Part shown: in pieces, positions 45,449 through 53,829 of the stretch
Position numbering within the stretch: position 1 is the first letter of the stretch
How the letters are laid out: every line of letters starts with the position of its first letter
From: Candidatus Kryptoniota bacterium
GTDB taxonomy: Bacteria > Bacteroidota > Ignavibacteria > Kryptoniales > JAKASW01
Assembly: GCA_024641705.1 (NCBI GenBank)
Contig: JAHECO010000006.1
Coordinates: forward strand, 62,001-126,000
DNA length: 64,000 nt
Direction: 5' to 3'
Position numbers and translations under genes: made by a program
The notes under the pieces: generated by a model
The model's database searches: none
Seen by the model: the letters and a program-made list of their open reading frames with translations, nothing else
What the model was told of the DNA's origin: nothing

Positions 45449-46450
45449 ATGGAACCGAAAGAACAGGAACGGGCGCCGCGGATAACCGGCATCGACGTTG
45501 CCGGAGGATCGCTTGAAGTCGATTACTCCGCCAACCTGATGAACGTTGTTCTCTTCTTCGAGCCGGTCTCCAGGTACTCGCTGGATATGGTCGAACGCAT
45601 CCGTGTCATGGCCGCCCGCTACGAAAAGCTCTCGGTAGGTTTCTGGTATGTGATGGAGCCGAGAGTCTCGTGCATGTCCCGGTCCGAGGCGGCGAAGAGA
45701 ACTCTCGACAGACTCAGTCTTTTCGGCAACACCCTCTTCGACGCAAACAACATGATCGCGCTTCATGCCGGGATACGTGCCGTCCCCGCCGCCCTGGTTG
45801 TGGATTCGAACTCGTACTTGAGCTCGAGGTTTGAAGGCGAGATTAGTCTGATGGAAATAGAAAGGACCATACAGGCTCGGATCGCGATGTCCGGTTACAG
45901 GGATGAACTTCCTATGATGCAGAGGCTCGAGCGGCCGACTGTGTCGCTGCGGACCGGTGCAGTAATGAGGCAGATGGGGTACGCAAACGGCGATTATGTC
46001 TTCGGTAACATGGTCGTCCCGGAGGCTTCTCAGGAATTTCTGCTGCCGGATTTCTATTTGCTGAATACGATTTATCCGTTCGGCGCATGGTACGTGGGAA
46101 GGGATTTCATAGAAGGGAAAAGCGGAAGCACCATGTACGTCAGCTGTGCAAAGGATGAGAGTGTTTCCGTCTTCGCAGGTGCGGAAACTCCCGCCACACT
46201 AAGGCTTCACACTTCGATCGAATCGCCGCACCGCGTCGCCCTCGGCAAGGACGTCAAAAAGAACGGTTCGCTGATGCAGGTGGAGGTCGACGAATTCCGG
46301 CCGTATGAGATACTCTCAAACTCCGGCGATACCGACGTACTGGTTAGCCTGCAAGTGATGTCGGGTTTGGCGCGTTTGTTCTCCGTTGAATTCTGCCCCG
46401 GGCAGGTCCTGCTCTACAGCGAGCATACCGTTCGCCCCGTCCGCTTCTGA
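45449..46450 (+). CDS. Thioredoxin-fold protein without CXXC, plus beta-sandwich domain
   Basis: A 333-residue protein. Residues ~25-160 look like a thioredoxin/AhpC-type fold (LMNVVLFFEPVSRYSLDMVE, then a cis-Pro-like RAVPAALVVD). The position of the redox motif reads EPVSRYS, so no cysteine pair is present and redox activity is unlikely. Residues ~170-280 resemble the beta-sandwich that ends DipZ/TlpA-like proteins (LLNTIYPFGAWYVGRDFIEG ... VSVFAGAETPATLRLH). There is no signal peptide, so the protein should be cytoplasmic. ATG 45449 is the first Met. The gene stands alone between nth and a convergent thioesterase. Function is unknown. Confidence 0.6.
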   Translation: MEPKEQERAPRITGIDVAGGSLEVDYSANLMNVVLFFEPVSRYSLDMVERIRVMAARYEKLSVGFWYVMEPRVSCMSRSEAAKRTLDRLSLFGNTLFDANNMIALHAGIRAVPAALVVDSNSYLSSRFEGEISLMEIERTIQARIAMSGYRDELPMMQRLERPTVSLRTGAVMRQMGYANGDYVFGNMVVPEASQEFLLPDFYLLNTIYPFGAWYVGRDFIEGKSGSTMYVSCAKDESVSVFAGAETPATLRLHTSIESPHRVALGKDVKKNGSLMQVEVDEFRPYEILSNSGDTDVLVSLQVMSGLARLFSVEFCPGQVLLYSEHTVRPVRF

Positions 46451-46555
46451 TCGGCAGCCCTTCTGCCGGGTCATTTCCCCTCTTTAGCTTCTTCGCTCCC
46501 AGATTTTGTGTGCGGTACAGAAACCAATCCGCGTGCGACCATCCAGTTATCCGGC

Positions 46556-46993
46556 CTAATCGCGTCTCGGCGGAATTCCTTCGAAAGACGATATCTTTTC
46601 CCTGACGTTAGCCGCAATTTCCATCGTCTCCCGGGTAGAATAATCGTACGCGACCAGTATACTCGATCCCTCCGCGACTGTCCGGCCGGTGTCCGTGTCG
46701 ATAATAAGGTAGGCCATCTCGAAACTCTTGTTCTTCAGCCAATTGACTTTCGTGTAAACCCTCAGTATCTCACCGTAGAACGCGGGGGACTTGTACGTGC
46801 AATGCATGTCAAGAACGATCAGCCCGAGTGCCGATGTGTCGTCCCTCGGCAAATCGAACAGCTTTCTGAAGTAATGTACTCTCCCTTCCTCGAAATAGCT
46901 GACGTAGGCGGCGTTGTTGACGTGCCCCAATGAATCCATGTCTGAGAACCGGACCCGGACATCGACGCTGAATTTGAACTCGCTTTGCTTCAT
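46556..46993 (-). CDS. Acyl-CoA thioesterase, 4HBT hotdog family
   Basis: About 145 residues from ATG 46993 (MKQSEFKF); an upstream Met at 47026 is possible but gives an unusual N-terminus. The hotdog signature is RVRFSDMDSLGHVNNAAYVS, with the catalytic Asp in SDMD, then YFEEGRVHYFRKLF. Members cleave acyl-CoA or acyl-ACP thioesters, such as the 4-hydroxybenzoyl-CoA thioesterase and YbgC groups. It is transcribed away from pta, and the shared 165-bp space carries a perfect palindrome. Metabolic linkage to acetyl phosphate is possible but not shown. Confidence 0.86.
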   Translation of the reverse strand: MKQSEFKFSVDVRVRFSDMDSLGHVNNAAYVSYFEEGRVHYFRKLFDLPRDDTSALGLIVLDMHCTYKSPAFYGEILRVYTKVNWLKNKSFEMAYLIIDTDTGRTVAEGSSILVAYDYSTRETMEIAANVREKISSFEGIPPRRD

Positions 46994-47114
46994 ACGTGCA
47001 AAGAATAAGCAACGTAGGGAAGACATTCAAGAAGTCCGGTGACTGAACCGGACCGCCGGAGTTTCACTATCTTGAATTCCGGGATGTACATTCATTGCCC
47101 TTTCAACCCATAGG

Positions 47115-47131
47115 TCTTAGATTATCTAAGA
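47115..47131. promoter_or_regulatory. Perfect 17-bp palindrome upstream of pta
   Basis: TCTTAGATTATCTAAGA has two exact 8-bp arms around one central base. It lies 27 bp before the pta start and in the divergent space shared with the thioesterase gene. Size and position fit an operator for a dimeric repressor, although no regulator gene is adjacent. Confidence 0.5.
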
Positions 47132-47158
47132 ATAACTCCAACAAAACCGCAGATCACA

Positions 47159-48139
47159 ATGGAAACAAAACTAATCGAAACAATCAAATCAAAAGCTAAA
47201 ACTCTAAAACGCCACATTGTACTACCCGACGCTACCGATGAACGGGCAATTCTTGCCGCACGCAAAATCACCGACCAGGCTATCGCCAAGATTTCCCTGA
47301 TAGGGAATGAAAAGGACGTACGCCGGAAGGCCGAAGAATCGCGGACGCATCTGGACGGAATCGAAATCGTTGACCCGGAACGGAGCGAGAATCTTCAGCG
47401 TTACTCGAAATCGTTCTTCGAGCTGAGGAAGTTGAAGGGGATAACTCCCGAACAAGCCCTCGACGCCATGAAGCGTCCTATGTTCTTCGGAGCGATGATG
47501 GTAAAAGAGGGGCTGGCCCACGGAAGCGTAGCCGGTTCGCTCTCTACCACCGGAGACGTTCTGCGCGCCGGCATCCAGGTCATCGGCATGAAGGAAGGTA
47601 TATCTATCGTGTCGAGCTTCTTTCTCATCGTGTTCCCGTCGAAGATTTATTCCTTTGCCGACTGCGCAGTCGTCCCGGACCCGACGGCAGAGCAGCTGGC
47701 CGACATAGCGATAACGACGGCGGAGAATCACAAGAAGCTCGTCGGTGACGAACCGAAAGTTGCGATGCTCTCGTTTTCCACGAAGGGGAGTGCGAAGCAT
47801 GAGCTGATCGATAAAGTCGTTCATGCCACCGACCTTGCGAAGAAGAGAGCTCCCGGCCTGAAGGTCGACGGTGAGCTTCAGCTTGACGCAGCCATAGTAC
47901 CGGATGTCGCGAAGCGTAAGGCCCCGGCCAGCGCAGTGGCAGGAGAGGCCAACATTCTCGTGTTCCCGGATCTCAACGCAGGGAACATAGGTTACAAGAT
48001 GGCTCAACGCATGGGCGGCGCTGACGCACTCGGCCCCATCGTTCAGGGTTTGAACAAACCCGCGTTCGATCTGTCGCGCGGCTGCAGCGTGCAGGATATA
48101 GTGGACGTGGTGGCCATAAACTGCGTCATGGGAGCCTAA
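47159..48139 (+). CDS. pta: Phosphate acetyltransferase
   Basis: A 326-residue short-form Pta/PTB-family protein that interconverts acetyl-CoA and acetyl phosphate. Family segments are [59 protein letters not shown] and [20 protein letters not shown]. The N-terminal DRTGG and P-loop domains of the long E. coli form are absent, as in many Firmicutes and Bacteroidota. No ackA gene is adjacent. Phosphate butyryltransferase is a related alternative, but the C-terminal signature favours Pta. A palindrome lies just upstream and a hairpin downstream. Confidence 0.92.
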   Translation: METKLIETIKSKAKTLKRHIVLPDATDERAILAARKITDQAIAKISLIGNEKDVRRKAEESRTHLDGIEIVDPERSENLQRYSKSFFELRKLKGITPEQALDAMKRPMFFGAMMVKEGLAHGSVAGSLSTTGDVLRAGIQVIGMKEGISIVSSFFLIVFPSKIYSFADCAVVPDPTAEQLADIAITTAENHKKLVGDEPKVAMLSFSTKGSAKHELIDKVVHATDLAKKRAPGLKVDGELQLDAAIVPDVAKRKAPASAVAGEANILVFPDLNAGNIGYKMAQRMGGADALGPIVQGLNKPAFDLSRGCSVQDIVDVVAINCVMGA

Positions 48140-48160
48140 GCGGCGATTCCCGGAACATCG

Positions 48161-48220
48161 GCCCCGTCTCCACGAAGGAGATGGGGCATGGCCCTGGCGA
48201 TGACGTGGGTCAGCTTTTTT
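48161..48220 (+). terminator. Hairpin and T-run after pta
   Basis: GCCCCGTCTCC (48161-48171) and GGAGATGGGGC (48177-48187) form an 11-bp stem with one G-U pair and a 5-base loop. A second small TGAC/GTCA stem comes 24 bases later and is followed by GCTTTTTTT. Together they probably end pta transcription. Confidence 0.5.
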
Positions 48221-48293
48221 TCTCAAAAGGCATGTGCTAACTTGCATCTTGAAAAAAGGCATTCAGCATCTAAAACAATATTCCGAATGGTAG

Positions 48294-49124
48294 ATGGCTA
48301 ACAAGGTCGGCATCGGGAAAATAAACATCGGGAACAATAATCCGCTGGTAATTATCGCAGGCCCGTGCGTAATTGAGAGCCGCGAACTCGTGATGAGAGT
48401 TGCCGGTGAAGCGAAGAAAGTGACACAGAGGCTCGGCCTTCCCTACATCTTCAAATCGAGTTACAAGAAGGCGAACAGGACGAGCGGGAAATCTTTTGTC
48501 GGGATCGGCATGGATGAGGGACTGCAGATACTCGCCGAGGTTAAGAGGGAATTCGACCTGCCGGTTCTGACAGATGTTCATTCCGAGGCGGAGGTCGAAG
48601 CTGCGGCCGAGGTTGCGGATGTTCTTCAGATACCGGCGTTTCTGTGCAGGCAAACCGAGCTCCTTCAGGCCGCCGGGAGAACGGGAAAGGCAGTGAACAT
48701 CAAGAAGGGGCAGTTCATGGCTCCCGAAGATATGAAGCTTCAAGCGGAAAAAGTGGAAGCTGCCGGGAATTCGAGAGTAATGCTGACCGAACGAGGCACG
48801 AGCTTCGGCTATCACAACCTGGTCGTGGACATGAGGTCGCTCGTGATCATGAAGGAGAGCGGCTATCCCGTCATACTCGATGCCACGCATTCACTTCAGC
48901 TCCCGGGCGGGGAGAAGGACAAAACCGGCGGCCAGCCTCAGTTCATATTTCCGATCGCAAGGGCCGGCGCGGCGGTCGGCATCGACGGACTGTTCCTTGA
49001 AACACATCCGGACCCGTCCAGGGCCCTCAGTGACGCCTCGACCCAGCTGAAGTTCGACATGTTCGAACCACTCCTCAGGCAGGTCAAATCGATCGATTCG
49101 GCGAGACGGGAAAAATTCGGATGA
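48294..49124 (+). CDS. kdsA: 3-deoxy-8-phosphooctulonate synthase (KDO-8-P synthase)
   Basis: A 276-residue TIM barrel that condenses phosphoenolpyruvate with arabinose 5-phosphate. Signatures are VIIAGPCVIESRELVMRVAG, FKSSYKKANRTSGKSFVGIG, INIKKGQFMAPEDM (as VNIKKGQFMAPEDM) and LTERGTSFGYHNLVVDMRSL. The residue equivalent to the metal-binding Cys of metal-dependent forms is Asn in VNIKK, which suggests the metal-independent class. It heads the lipopolysaccharide operon kdsA-kdsC-kdsD-lptC-lptA-lptB and overlaps kdsC by 4 bp. A TTGAAA...TAAAAC pair near 48249-48277 is a possible promoter. Confidence 0.96.
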   Translation: MANKVGIGKINIGNNNPLVIIAGPCVIESRELVMRVAGEAKKVTQRLGLPYIFKSSYKKANRTSGKSFVGIGMDEGLQILAEVKREFDLPVLTDVHSEAEVEAAAEVADVLQIPAFLCRQTELLQAAGRTGKAVNIKKGQFMAPEDMKLQAEKVEAAGNSRVMLTERGTSFGYHNLVVDMRSLVIMKESGYPVILDATHSLQLPGGEKDKTGGQPQFIFPIARAGAAVGIDGLFLETHPDPSRALSDASTQLKFDMFEPLLRQVKSIDSARREKFG

Positions 49125-49624
49125 CGCGGCATCAGAACCTTGTTGCGAAGCTGAAAAAGATCAAAGCGATCCTGCTCGACGTCGACGGTGTGCTTACCGA
49201 CGGCGCGATTATATATGGGGTCGACGGTTTGGAACTAAAAGTTTTCGATTCACAAGACGGCTTCGGCATCGTGAACGCGATCAAACAGGGAATAAGGGTC
49301 GGCATCATCACGGCGCGCAAGTCGGAGGTAGTCGAAAGACGGGCAGCGGAGCTCGGCGTGGTAGACCTGTTTCAGGGTTCGATAGATAAGCTGACGCCTT
49401 ATGAGAAGTTTAAGAAAGCTTACTCGCTCGAGGACGGTGAGATCGCATACGTCGGCGACGATATCCTCGACCTGCCGCTGCTTCAAAGGGTCGGTTTCAG
49501 CGCGGCGCCGTCGAATGCCGTGCGTGACGTCAAAATGAAGGTTGATTACGTCGCGAAGGTGCGCGGCGGACACGGTGCTGTTCGGGAAGTCATCGATCTT
49601 ATTCTGAAATCCCAGAAGAAATGA
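49121..49624 (+). CDS. kdsC: 3-deoxy-8-phosphooctulonate phosphatase
   Basis: A 167-residue HAD phosphatase of the small, cap-less KdsC type, which works as a tetramer. The nucleophile motif is ILLDVDGVLTDG (Asp20 and Asp22), motif II is IITARKS, and the late acids are in IAYVGDDILDLPLLQRVGFS. It removes phosphate from KDO-8-P to give KDO. The start ATGA overlaps the kdsA stop. The next gene is 162 bp away, a gap without a gene that might hold an internal promoter. Confidence 0.94.
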   Translation: MTRHQNLVAKLKKIKAILLDVDGVLTDGAIIYGVDGLELKVFDSQDGFGIVNAIKQGIRVGIITARKSEVVERRAAELGVVDLFQGSIDKLTPYEKFKKAYSLEDGEIAYVGDDILDLPLLQRVGFSAAPSNAVRDVKMKVDYVAKVRGGHGAVREVIDLILKSQKK

Positions 49625-49786
49625 GCCCGGACCGATATGATTGAGCAGGCACACGGCGGTCCACCTGTACATCTGCAGCTTTGCCTGCAAATCTGAGGTA
49701 GAATCGAATTTTGAACGGAAGGCATCAGGCTCCGGCAGCTCGTGGCCCCTTTGGTTTCCGCGACATCTCTAAAATAGACAGGACCT

Positions 49787-50764
49787 ATGGATTCAATTGA
49801 AAAAGGAAAAGAGGTCGTAAAGATCGAGGCGCAGGCCGTCCAGGCCCTTGAAGGCAAAATCGGGAAAGAGTTCGCGGGGGCGGTAGATCTCATCACCAAT
49901 ATTACCGGCCGTGTGGTCATAACCGGCATGGGGAAGTCCGGGCTCATCGCGCGGAAGATCGTCGCTACCATGAACTCGACGGGGACAGCGGCGATTTATA
50001 TGCACCCCAGCGATGCCGTTCACGGCGATCTCGGGATGGTGCGTCCCGAAGACGTGGTCGTTTGCATTTCAAAGAGCGGTGATACCGAAGAAGTGGTCCA
50101 ACTGCTCCCGATGTTCAAGCGGATCGGAGTGCCGGTCATATCGGTGCTCGGAAACAGGGACTCCAAGCTCGGGCGAGAAAGCAACTTCGTGCTCGATGCG
50201 GGGGTCGAACAGGAGGCCTGCCCTTATGATCTGGCACCTACAGCTTCCACGACTGCCGCGCTCGTGATCGGCGACGCGCTGGCCATCGCACTCCTCGAGA
50301 AAAAGAATTTTACCGAAGAAGAGTTTGCCATGTTCCATCCCGGCGGGAACCTCGGTAAGAGGCTTCTCCTGAAGGTGGAAGAGCTCATGGTGAAGGGAAA
50401 GGACATGCCGACCGTTCTCAACACGGCGTCTCTCAGAGAAGCGATCATCGTAATGACCTCCGGAAGACTCGGCGCAGCGTGCGTCGTGAATTCGGCGGGT
50501 GAGCTCGCGGGCATAATTACTGACGGCGACCTTCGCAGACTGCTCCAGAAGAACCTGAATTTCTCCCAGATGACGGCCGAGGACGTGATGACCAAAAACC
50601 CGAAAGTGGTCAAGACGAACGTGCTCGCCGTGGCAGCTATCGAGCTCATGGAGAACTTCAATATTACCCAGCTTGTCGTGATAGATGAATTCCGCAAACC
50701 TGTGGGAATGCTTCACCTACATGACCTGGTAAAGGCCGGACTGTCTCCGAAAAACGACGTATGA
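49787..50764 (+). CDS. kdsD: Arabinose-5-phosphate isomerase
   Basis: A 325-residue protein with a SIS sugar-isomerase domain (VVITGMGKSGLIARKIVATM, SGDTEEVVQLLPMFK, FHPGGNLGKRLLLKVEELM) followed by two CBS domains (~200-320, LGAACVVNSAGELAGIITDG). It turns ribulose 5-phosphate into arabinose 5-phosphate, the KdsA substrate. ATG 49787 follows AGACAGGACC. Its stop overlaps the lptC start as ATGA. The gene order matches the classical KDO/Lpt clusters. Confidence 0.95.
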   Translation: MDSIEKGKEVVKIEAQAVQALEGKIGKEFAGAVDLITNITGRVVITGMGKSGLIARKIVATMNSTGTAAIYMHPSDAVHGDLGMVRPEDVVVCISKSGDTEEVVQLLPMFKRIGVPVISVLGNRDSKLGRESNFVLDAGVEQEACPYDLAPTASTTAALVIGDALAIALLEKKNFTEEEFAMFHPGGNLGKRLLLKVEELMVKGKDMPTVLNTASLREAIIVMTSGRLGAACVVNSAGELAGIITDGDLRRLLQKNLNFSQMTAEDVMTKNPKVVKTNVLAVAAIELMENFNITQLVVIDEFRKPVGMLHLHDLVKAGLSPKNDV

Positions 50765-51285
50765 GGAAATACATCCCCTTCCTTCTTCTCGTCCTGTTCT
50801 TCGGGTGTGAAGAGAAGCTGAAGCCGACGGTCGTGCCCGTTACCGGAAAGCTCCCGGACCAGGAAAGCTGGAATTCGACGATCGTCTTCAGTGATAGCGG
50901 CCAGACGAGGGGAGTGTTAAAAGCGGGGCATCTTCTCGTTTTCAACAACGAGAACAAGACATATCTCGGGGACAGCATCCGCGTCGATTTCTACAATGAC
51001 GAAGGGGAACACACCAGCTATCTGACGGCCGACAGCGGGATCGTGGACAACCAGACCAACAACCTGGAAGCCATAGGAAATGTTTATGCGCACAGCGACA
51101 GCGGCACATCCCTCTGGACGCAGCGCCTTTTCTGGAACGACAAAACGCAGAAAGTAACTTCCAGCGTTTTCGTAAGGATCGTCTCGGCAGAGGAAACACT
51201 CGAAGGCATCGGGTTTCAGTCGGATAGGGATCTTTCCAACTATCGCATCTTCAACGTGAGCGGGGAAGCCAGGACGACCAGATGA
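50761..51285 (+). CDS. lptC: LPS export protein LptC (lipoprotein form)
   Basis: 174 residues. The N-terminus MRKYIPFLLLVLFFGCEEK has a hydrophobic leader and a Cys16 after LFFG, a slightly unusual lipobox, so a lipoprotein anchor is likely instead of the single membrane helix of E. coli LptC. The rest is one beta-jellyroll (STIVFSDSGQTRGVLKAGHL ... LTADSGIVDNQTNNLEAIGN) as in LptC. It receives LPS from the LptBFG extractor and passes it to LptA. It sits between kdsD and an lptA-like gene with 4-bp overlaps on both sides. Confidence 0.85.
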   Translation: MRKYIPFLLLVLFFGCEEKLKPTVVPVTGKLPDQESWNSTIVFSDSGQTRGVLKAGHLLVFNNENKTYLGDSIRVDFYNDEGEHTSYLTADSGIVDNQTNNLEAIGNVYAHSDSGTSLWTQRLFWNDKTQKVTSSVFVRIVSAEETLEGIGFQSDRDLSNYRIFNVSGEARTTR

Positions 51286-52541
51286 CAAAACATACGCTTC
51301 CGTATGTCTCCCTTGTCATCCTTCTCTTTGCGGCGCTTGCCCGTGCCCAGCAGCCCGTCAAATTGGTACACGCGGACAGTCTGATAGGTTATACCCGTGG
51401 CAGCGATTCGTACCGCGAGCTTATCGGCCATGTGAAACTCGAGCAGGACAGCACTACTTTGAGCTGCGACAGGGCGGTCCAAAACCTGACGCAGGACAAC
51501 GTTGTGCTCTACGGTAACGTGCGGGTGAAGGACGACACTTTGACCCTCCTGACAAGTCACGCAAACTACTCCGGGAAGACCAAGACGGTCAAAAGCGACA
51601 GCGCCGTTTATCTAAACGATACCCGCCGAACGCTGACCGCAGATAGAGGCGACTACGATTCGGAAACGAAGGTGGCGTATTTCTACGGGCATGTCTTCGT
51701 GCGCGATTCGTCGTCGCAATTGAGCAGCGACACGCTCGTGTACTACAGGAACGACGACAGGACATTCGCGGACGGGGACGTCAGGATAAAGAGTCTCGAC
51801 AACAACGTGACCGTTTATGGCGGTCATTTTGAGGATTACGGGAAACGGAAATACAGCCTGGTTACAGTTACACCGCTGCTTGTGCAGATAGACACGTCTT
51901 CGGACGGGAGCATAGACACCCTCATGATAACGGGGAAGACGATGGAAGCGTACCGCGACTCAGCCAGCGAGCGGTTCATAGCGCATGACAGCGTCGAGAT
52001 TGTGCGTGGTTCGCTCTCGGCGCGCTGCGGCTACGGCATCTATTTCTCGAGCGACAGCCTTGTCGTGCTGCAGAAGAATCCGGTGGTCTGGTATGAGGAC
52101 AACCAGCTGACGGGCGACAGCGTCGCGGTCTACATCAGGAACAAGAACCTATCCCGCGTCGATGTCATCGGAGCGGCATTCGCGATCTCGCAGAGCGATT
52201 CTATACATGTGGACAGGTTTAACCAGCTGAAGGGGAAGAGGCTGACGATGTTCCTGCACGACAGGAAGGTCAGCCGCATCATCGTTGAAAGTAACGCTAC
52301 GAGTTTGTATTATCTCTACGACAAGGACAAACCGAACGGCGCCAACAAAGTTAGCGGGGATCGAGTCGTAATGTATTTCACAGACGGTAAGATAGATAAG
52401 ATATCCGTGATAAGCGGCGTCGAAGGCGATTATTACCCGGAGAACATGGTGAAGGACAACTTCGGCACCTACAACCTCGCCGGCTTTGCTTATTACAAGA
52501 ACAGACCCTTGAAGGACAGCCTCCCCGACGTGTGGAAGTGA
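51282..52541 (+). CDS. lptA: OstA/LptA-like LPS transport protein
   Basis: A 419-residue exported protein with signal peptide MTKHTLPYVSLVILLFAALA (cleavage near RAQ). Beta-jellyroll repeats of the OstA type follow, such as RELIGHVKLEQDSTTLSCDR, VVLYGNVRVKDDTLTLLTSH and VAYFYGHVFVRDSSSQLSSD. It is about twice the length of E. coli LptA (185 residues), which suggests a longer periplasmic bridge, as in other members of this phylum group. It ends without a barrel, so it is not LptD. The 10-bp overlap with lptB supports one operon. Confidence 0.85.
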   Translation: MTKHTLPYVSLVILLFAALARAQQPVKLVHADSLIGYTRGSDSYRELIGHVKLEQDSTTLSCDRAVQNLTQDNVVLYGNVRVKDDTLTLLTSHANYSGKTKTVKSDSAVYLNDTRRTLTADRGDYDSETKVAYFYGHVFVRDSSSQLSSDTLVYYRNDDRTFADGDVRIKSLDNNVTVYGGHFEDYGKRKYSLVTVTPLLVQIDTSSDGSIDTLMITGKTMEAYRDSASERFIAHDSVEIVRGSLSARCGYGIYFSSDSLVVLQKNPVVWYEDNQLTGDSVAVYIRNKNLSRVDVIGAAFAISQSDSIHVDRFNQLKGKRLTMFLHDRKVSRIIVESNATSLYYLYDKDKPNGANKVSGDRVVMYFTDGKIDKISVISGVEGDYYPENMVKDNFGTYNLAGFAYYKNRPLKDSLPDVWK

Positions 52542-53344
52542 ATAAAGCTGTGAGTGAAGAAACCCCCATCAGTAGTGAACGAAGCATCGCCGAAACCGTC
52601 GGGTCGAACGGGAGCAGCGTCCTGTTCTCCAGGGAACTGCAGAAAAGGTACAAGAAGAGATATGTAGTTAACGGCGTGTCGGTGGAGGTGAGGCAGGGAG
52701 AAGTTGTCGGACTGCTGGGTCCGAACGGCGCGGGAAAGACGACGACTTTTTATATGATGGTTGGAATGATCAAGCCCAATTCCGGCAAGGTGTTTATCGG
52801 CGACACTGAAATAACGGGACTCCCCATGTACAGGAGGGCCCGGCTCGGCATCGGGTACCTTCCGCAGGAGGCTTCGATCTTCAGGAAGATGAGCGTCGAA
52901 GATAACATCACTGCGGTCCTCGAGTACCGTAAGCTCTCGCACGCCGAACGGAAGGAGAAGTGCGAGCGGCTACTGGAGGAGCTGGGAATAGCGCACATCA
53001 GAAAAGCGCTCGGCTATGCACTCAGCGGCGGAGAAAGGCGCAGGACAGAAATCGCGCGCTCTCTGGCCTCGGAGCCGAAATTCATGCTTCTCGATGAACC
53101 GTTTGCAGGTATCGATCCGCTCGCTGTGGAAGATATCATGAGGATTGTCGCAGGCCTCAAGGAGAAGGGCATAGGCGTGCTCATCACGGATCACAACGTA
53201 CACGAGACGCTGTCGATCGTCGATAGGGCATACCTCCTTTTCGAAGGAAAGATACTGAAATCGGGGACATCTGAATTCCTGGCCAACGATCCCGAGGCAA
53301 GGAAACTGTATCTCGGAGAGAACTTCAAGCTGGATAGGTATTAA
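52532..53344 (+). CDS. lptB: LPS export ABC transporter ATPase
   Basis: A 270-residue ATPase. Walker A is GLLGPNGAGKTTTFYMMVGM, the signature is ALSGGERRRTEIARSLA, Walker B is FMLLDEPFAGIDPLAVEDI, and the switch is LITDHNVHETLSIVDRAYLL. These are LptB-specific segments. GTG 52532 gives a ~30-residue Ser/Glu-rich N-terminal extension compared with E. coli LptB; GTG 52550 is an alternative. It powers LPS extraction with LptF and LptG, which are not in this window. It is the last gene of the cluster before the unusual island. Confidence 0.95.
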   Translation: MEVNKAVSEETPISSERSIAETVGSNGSSVLFSRELQKRYKKRYVVNGVSVEVRQGEVVGLLGPNGAGKTTTFYMMVGMIKPNSGKVFIGDTEITGLPMYRRARLGIGYLPQEASIFRKMSVEDNITAVLEYRKLSHAERKEKCERLLEELGIAHIRKALGYALSGGERRRTEIARSLASEPKFMLLDEPFAGIDPLAVEDIMRIVAGLKEKGIGVLITDHNVHETLSIVDRAYLLFEGKILKSGTSEFLANDPEARKLYLGENFKLDRY

Positions 53345-53829
53345 GGACCGTACGTCTCGTGCACACGGGTGTTCTCGAGGGGTGCAGGCATAGAGATATA
53401 CCCGCGTTGGGCCCCTCTGCCCAGAATCATTGTTTCTTGGCGCTCAAGCTGGTGCATTCGTGGAGAATTGAGTTCTTGACAGGGTATTAACGTGCGGCGA
53501 TGCGGGAACAACGGAACTCACAGGACACAAGAGGCCCGTGTCAAAATCAGATCGGAAGACAATACTAAGGGGCTACCAAACCGAATCAATGCGCGACAGG
53601 CTCGCGCGAGGATTGCAGGATTAATAGCGCTTTCGGGGTGAACTATGATCTAACTCTTCAGCCAATTTGACGCTAAGAGAAGGAGCCTGAAAATCGCCAA
53701 AAAGCGGGAAAGAAGGCTCCATAGGGAGAATGAGGGTGGTCACTTTGCCCCCCAGTTGAATTTGTCCGTTTGATTCATGCATGTTAATTTGTTGGAAAAT
53801 TGGGACTCTGAACTGGTCATAGGTATAAC
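53345..53829. other. Gene-free left flank of the 53.8-kb island
   Basis: No gene is supported in these 485 bases. GGAGCC (53682-53687) and GGCTCC (53715-53720) form an inverted repeat with a nested CGC/GCG, and GAGGGTGGTCACTTTGCCCC follows near 53734. The last string resembles the GTGGTCACTTT repeats at ends of IS21-type elements, but no transposase is present, so this is only a hint of past insertion. Confidence 0.35.

Noticed and set aside
47222-48262. Long antisense open frame (346 codons) opposite pta
   Set aside because: The product is rich in Arg/His with no family features. pta has full-length family matches, so the frame is a coding shadow.
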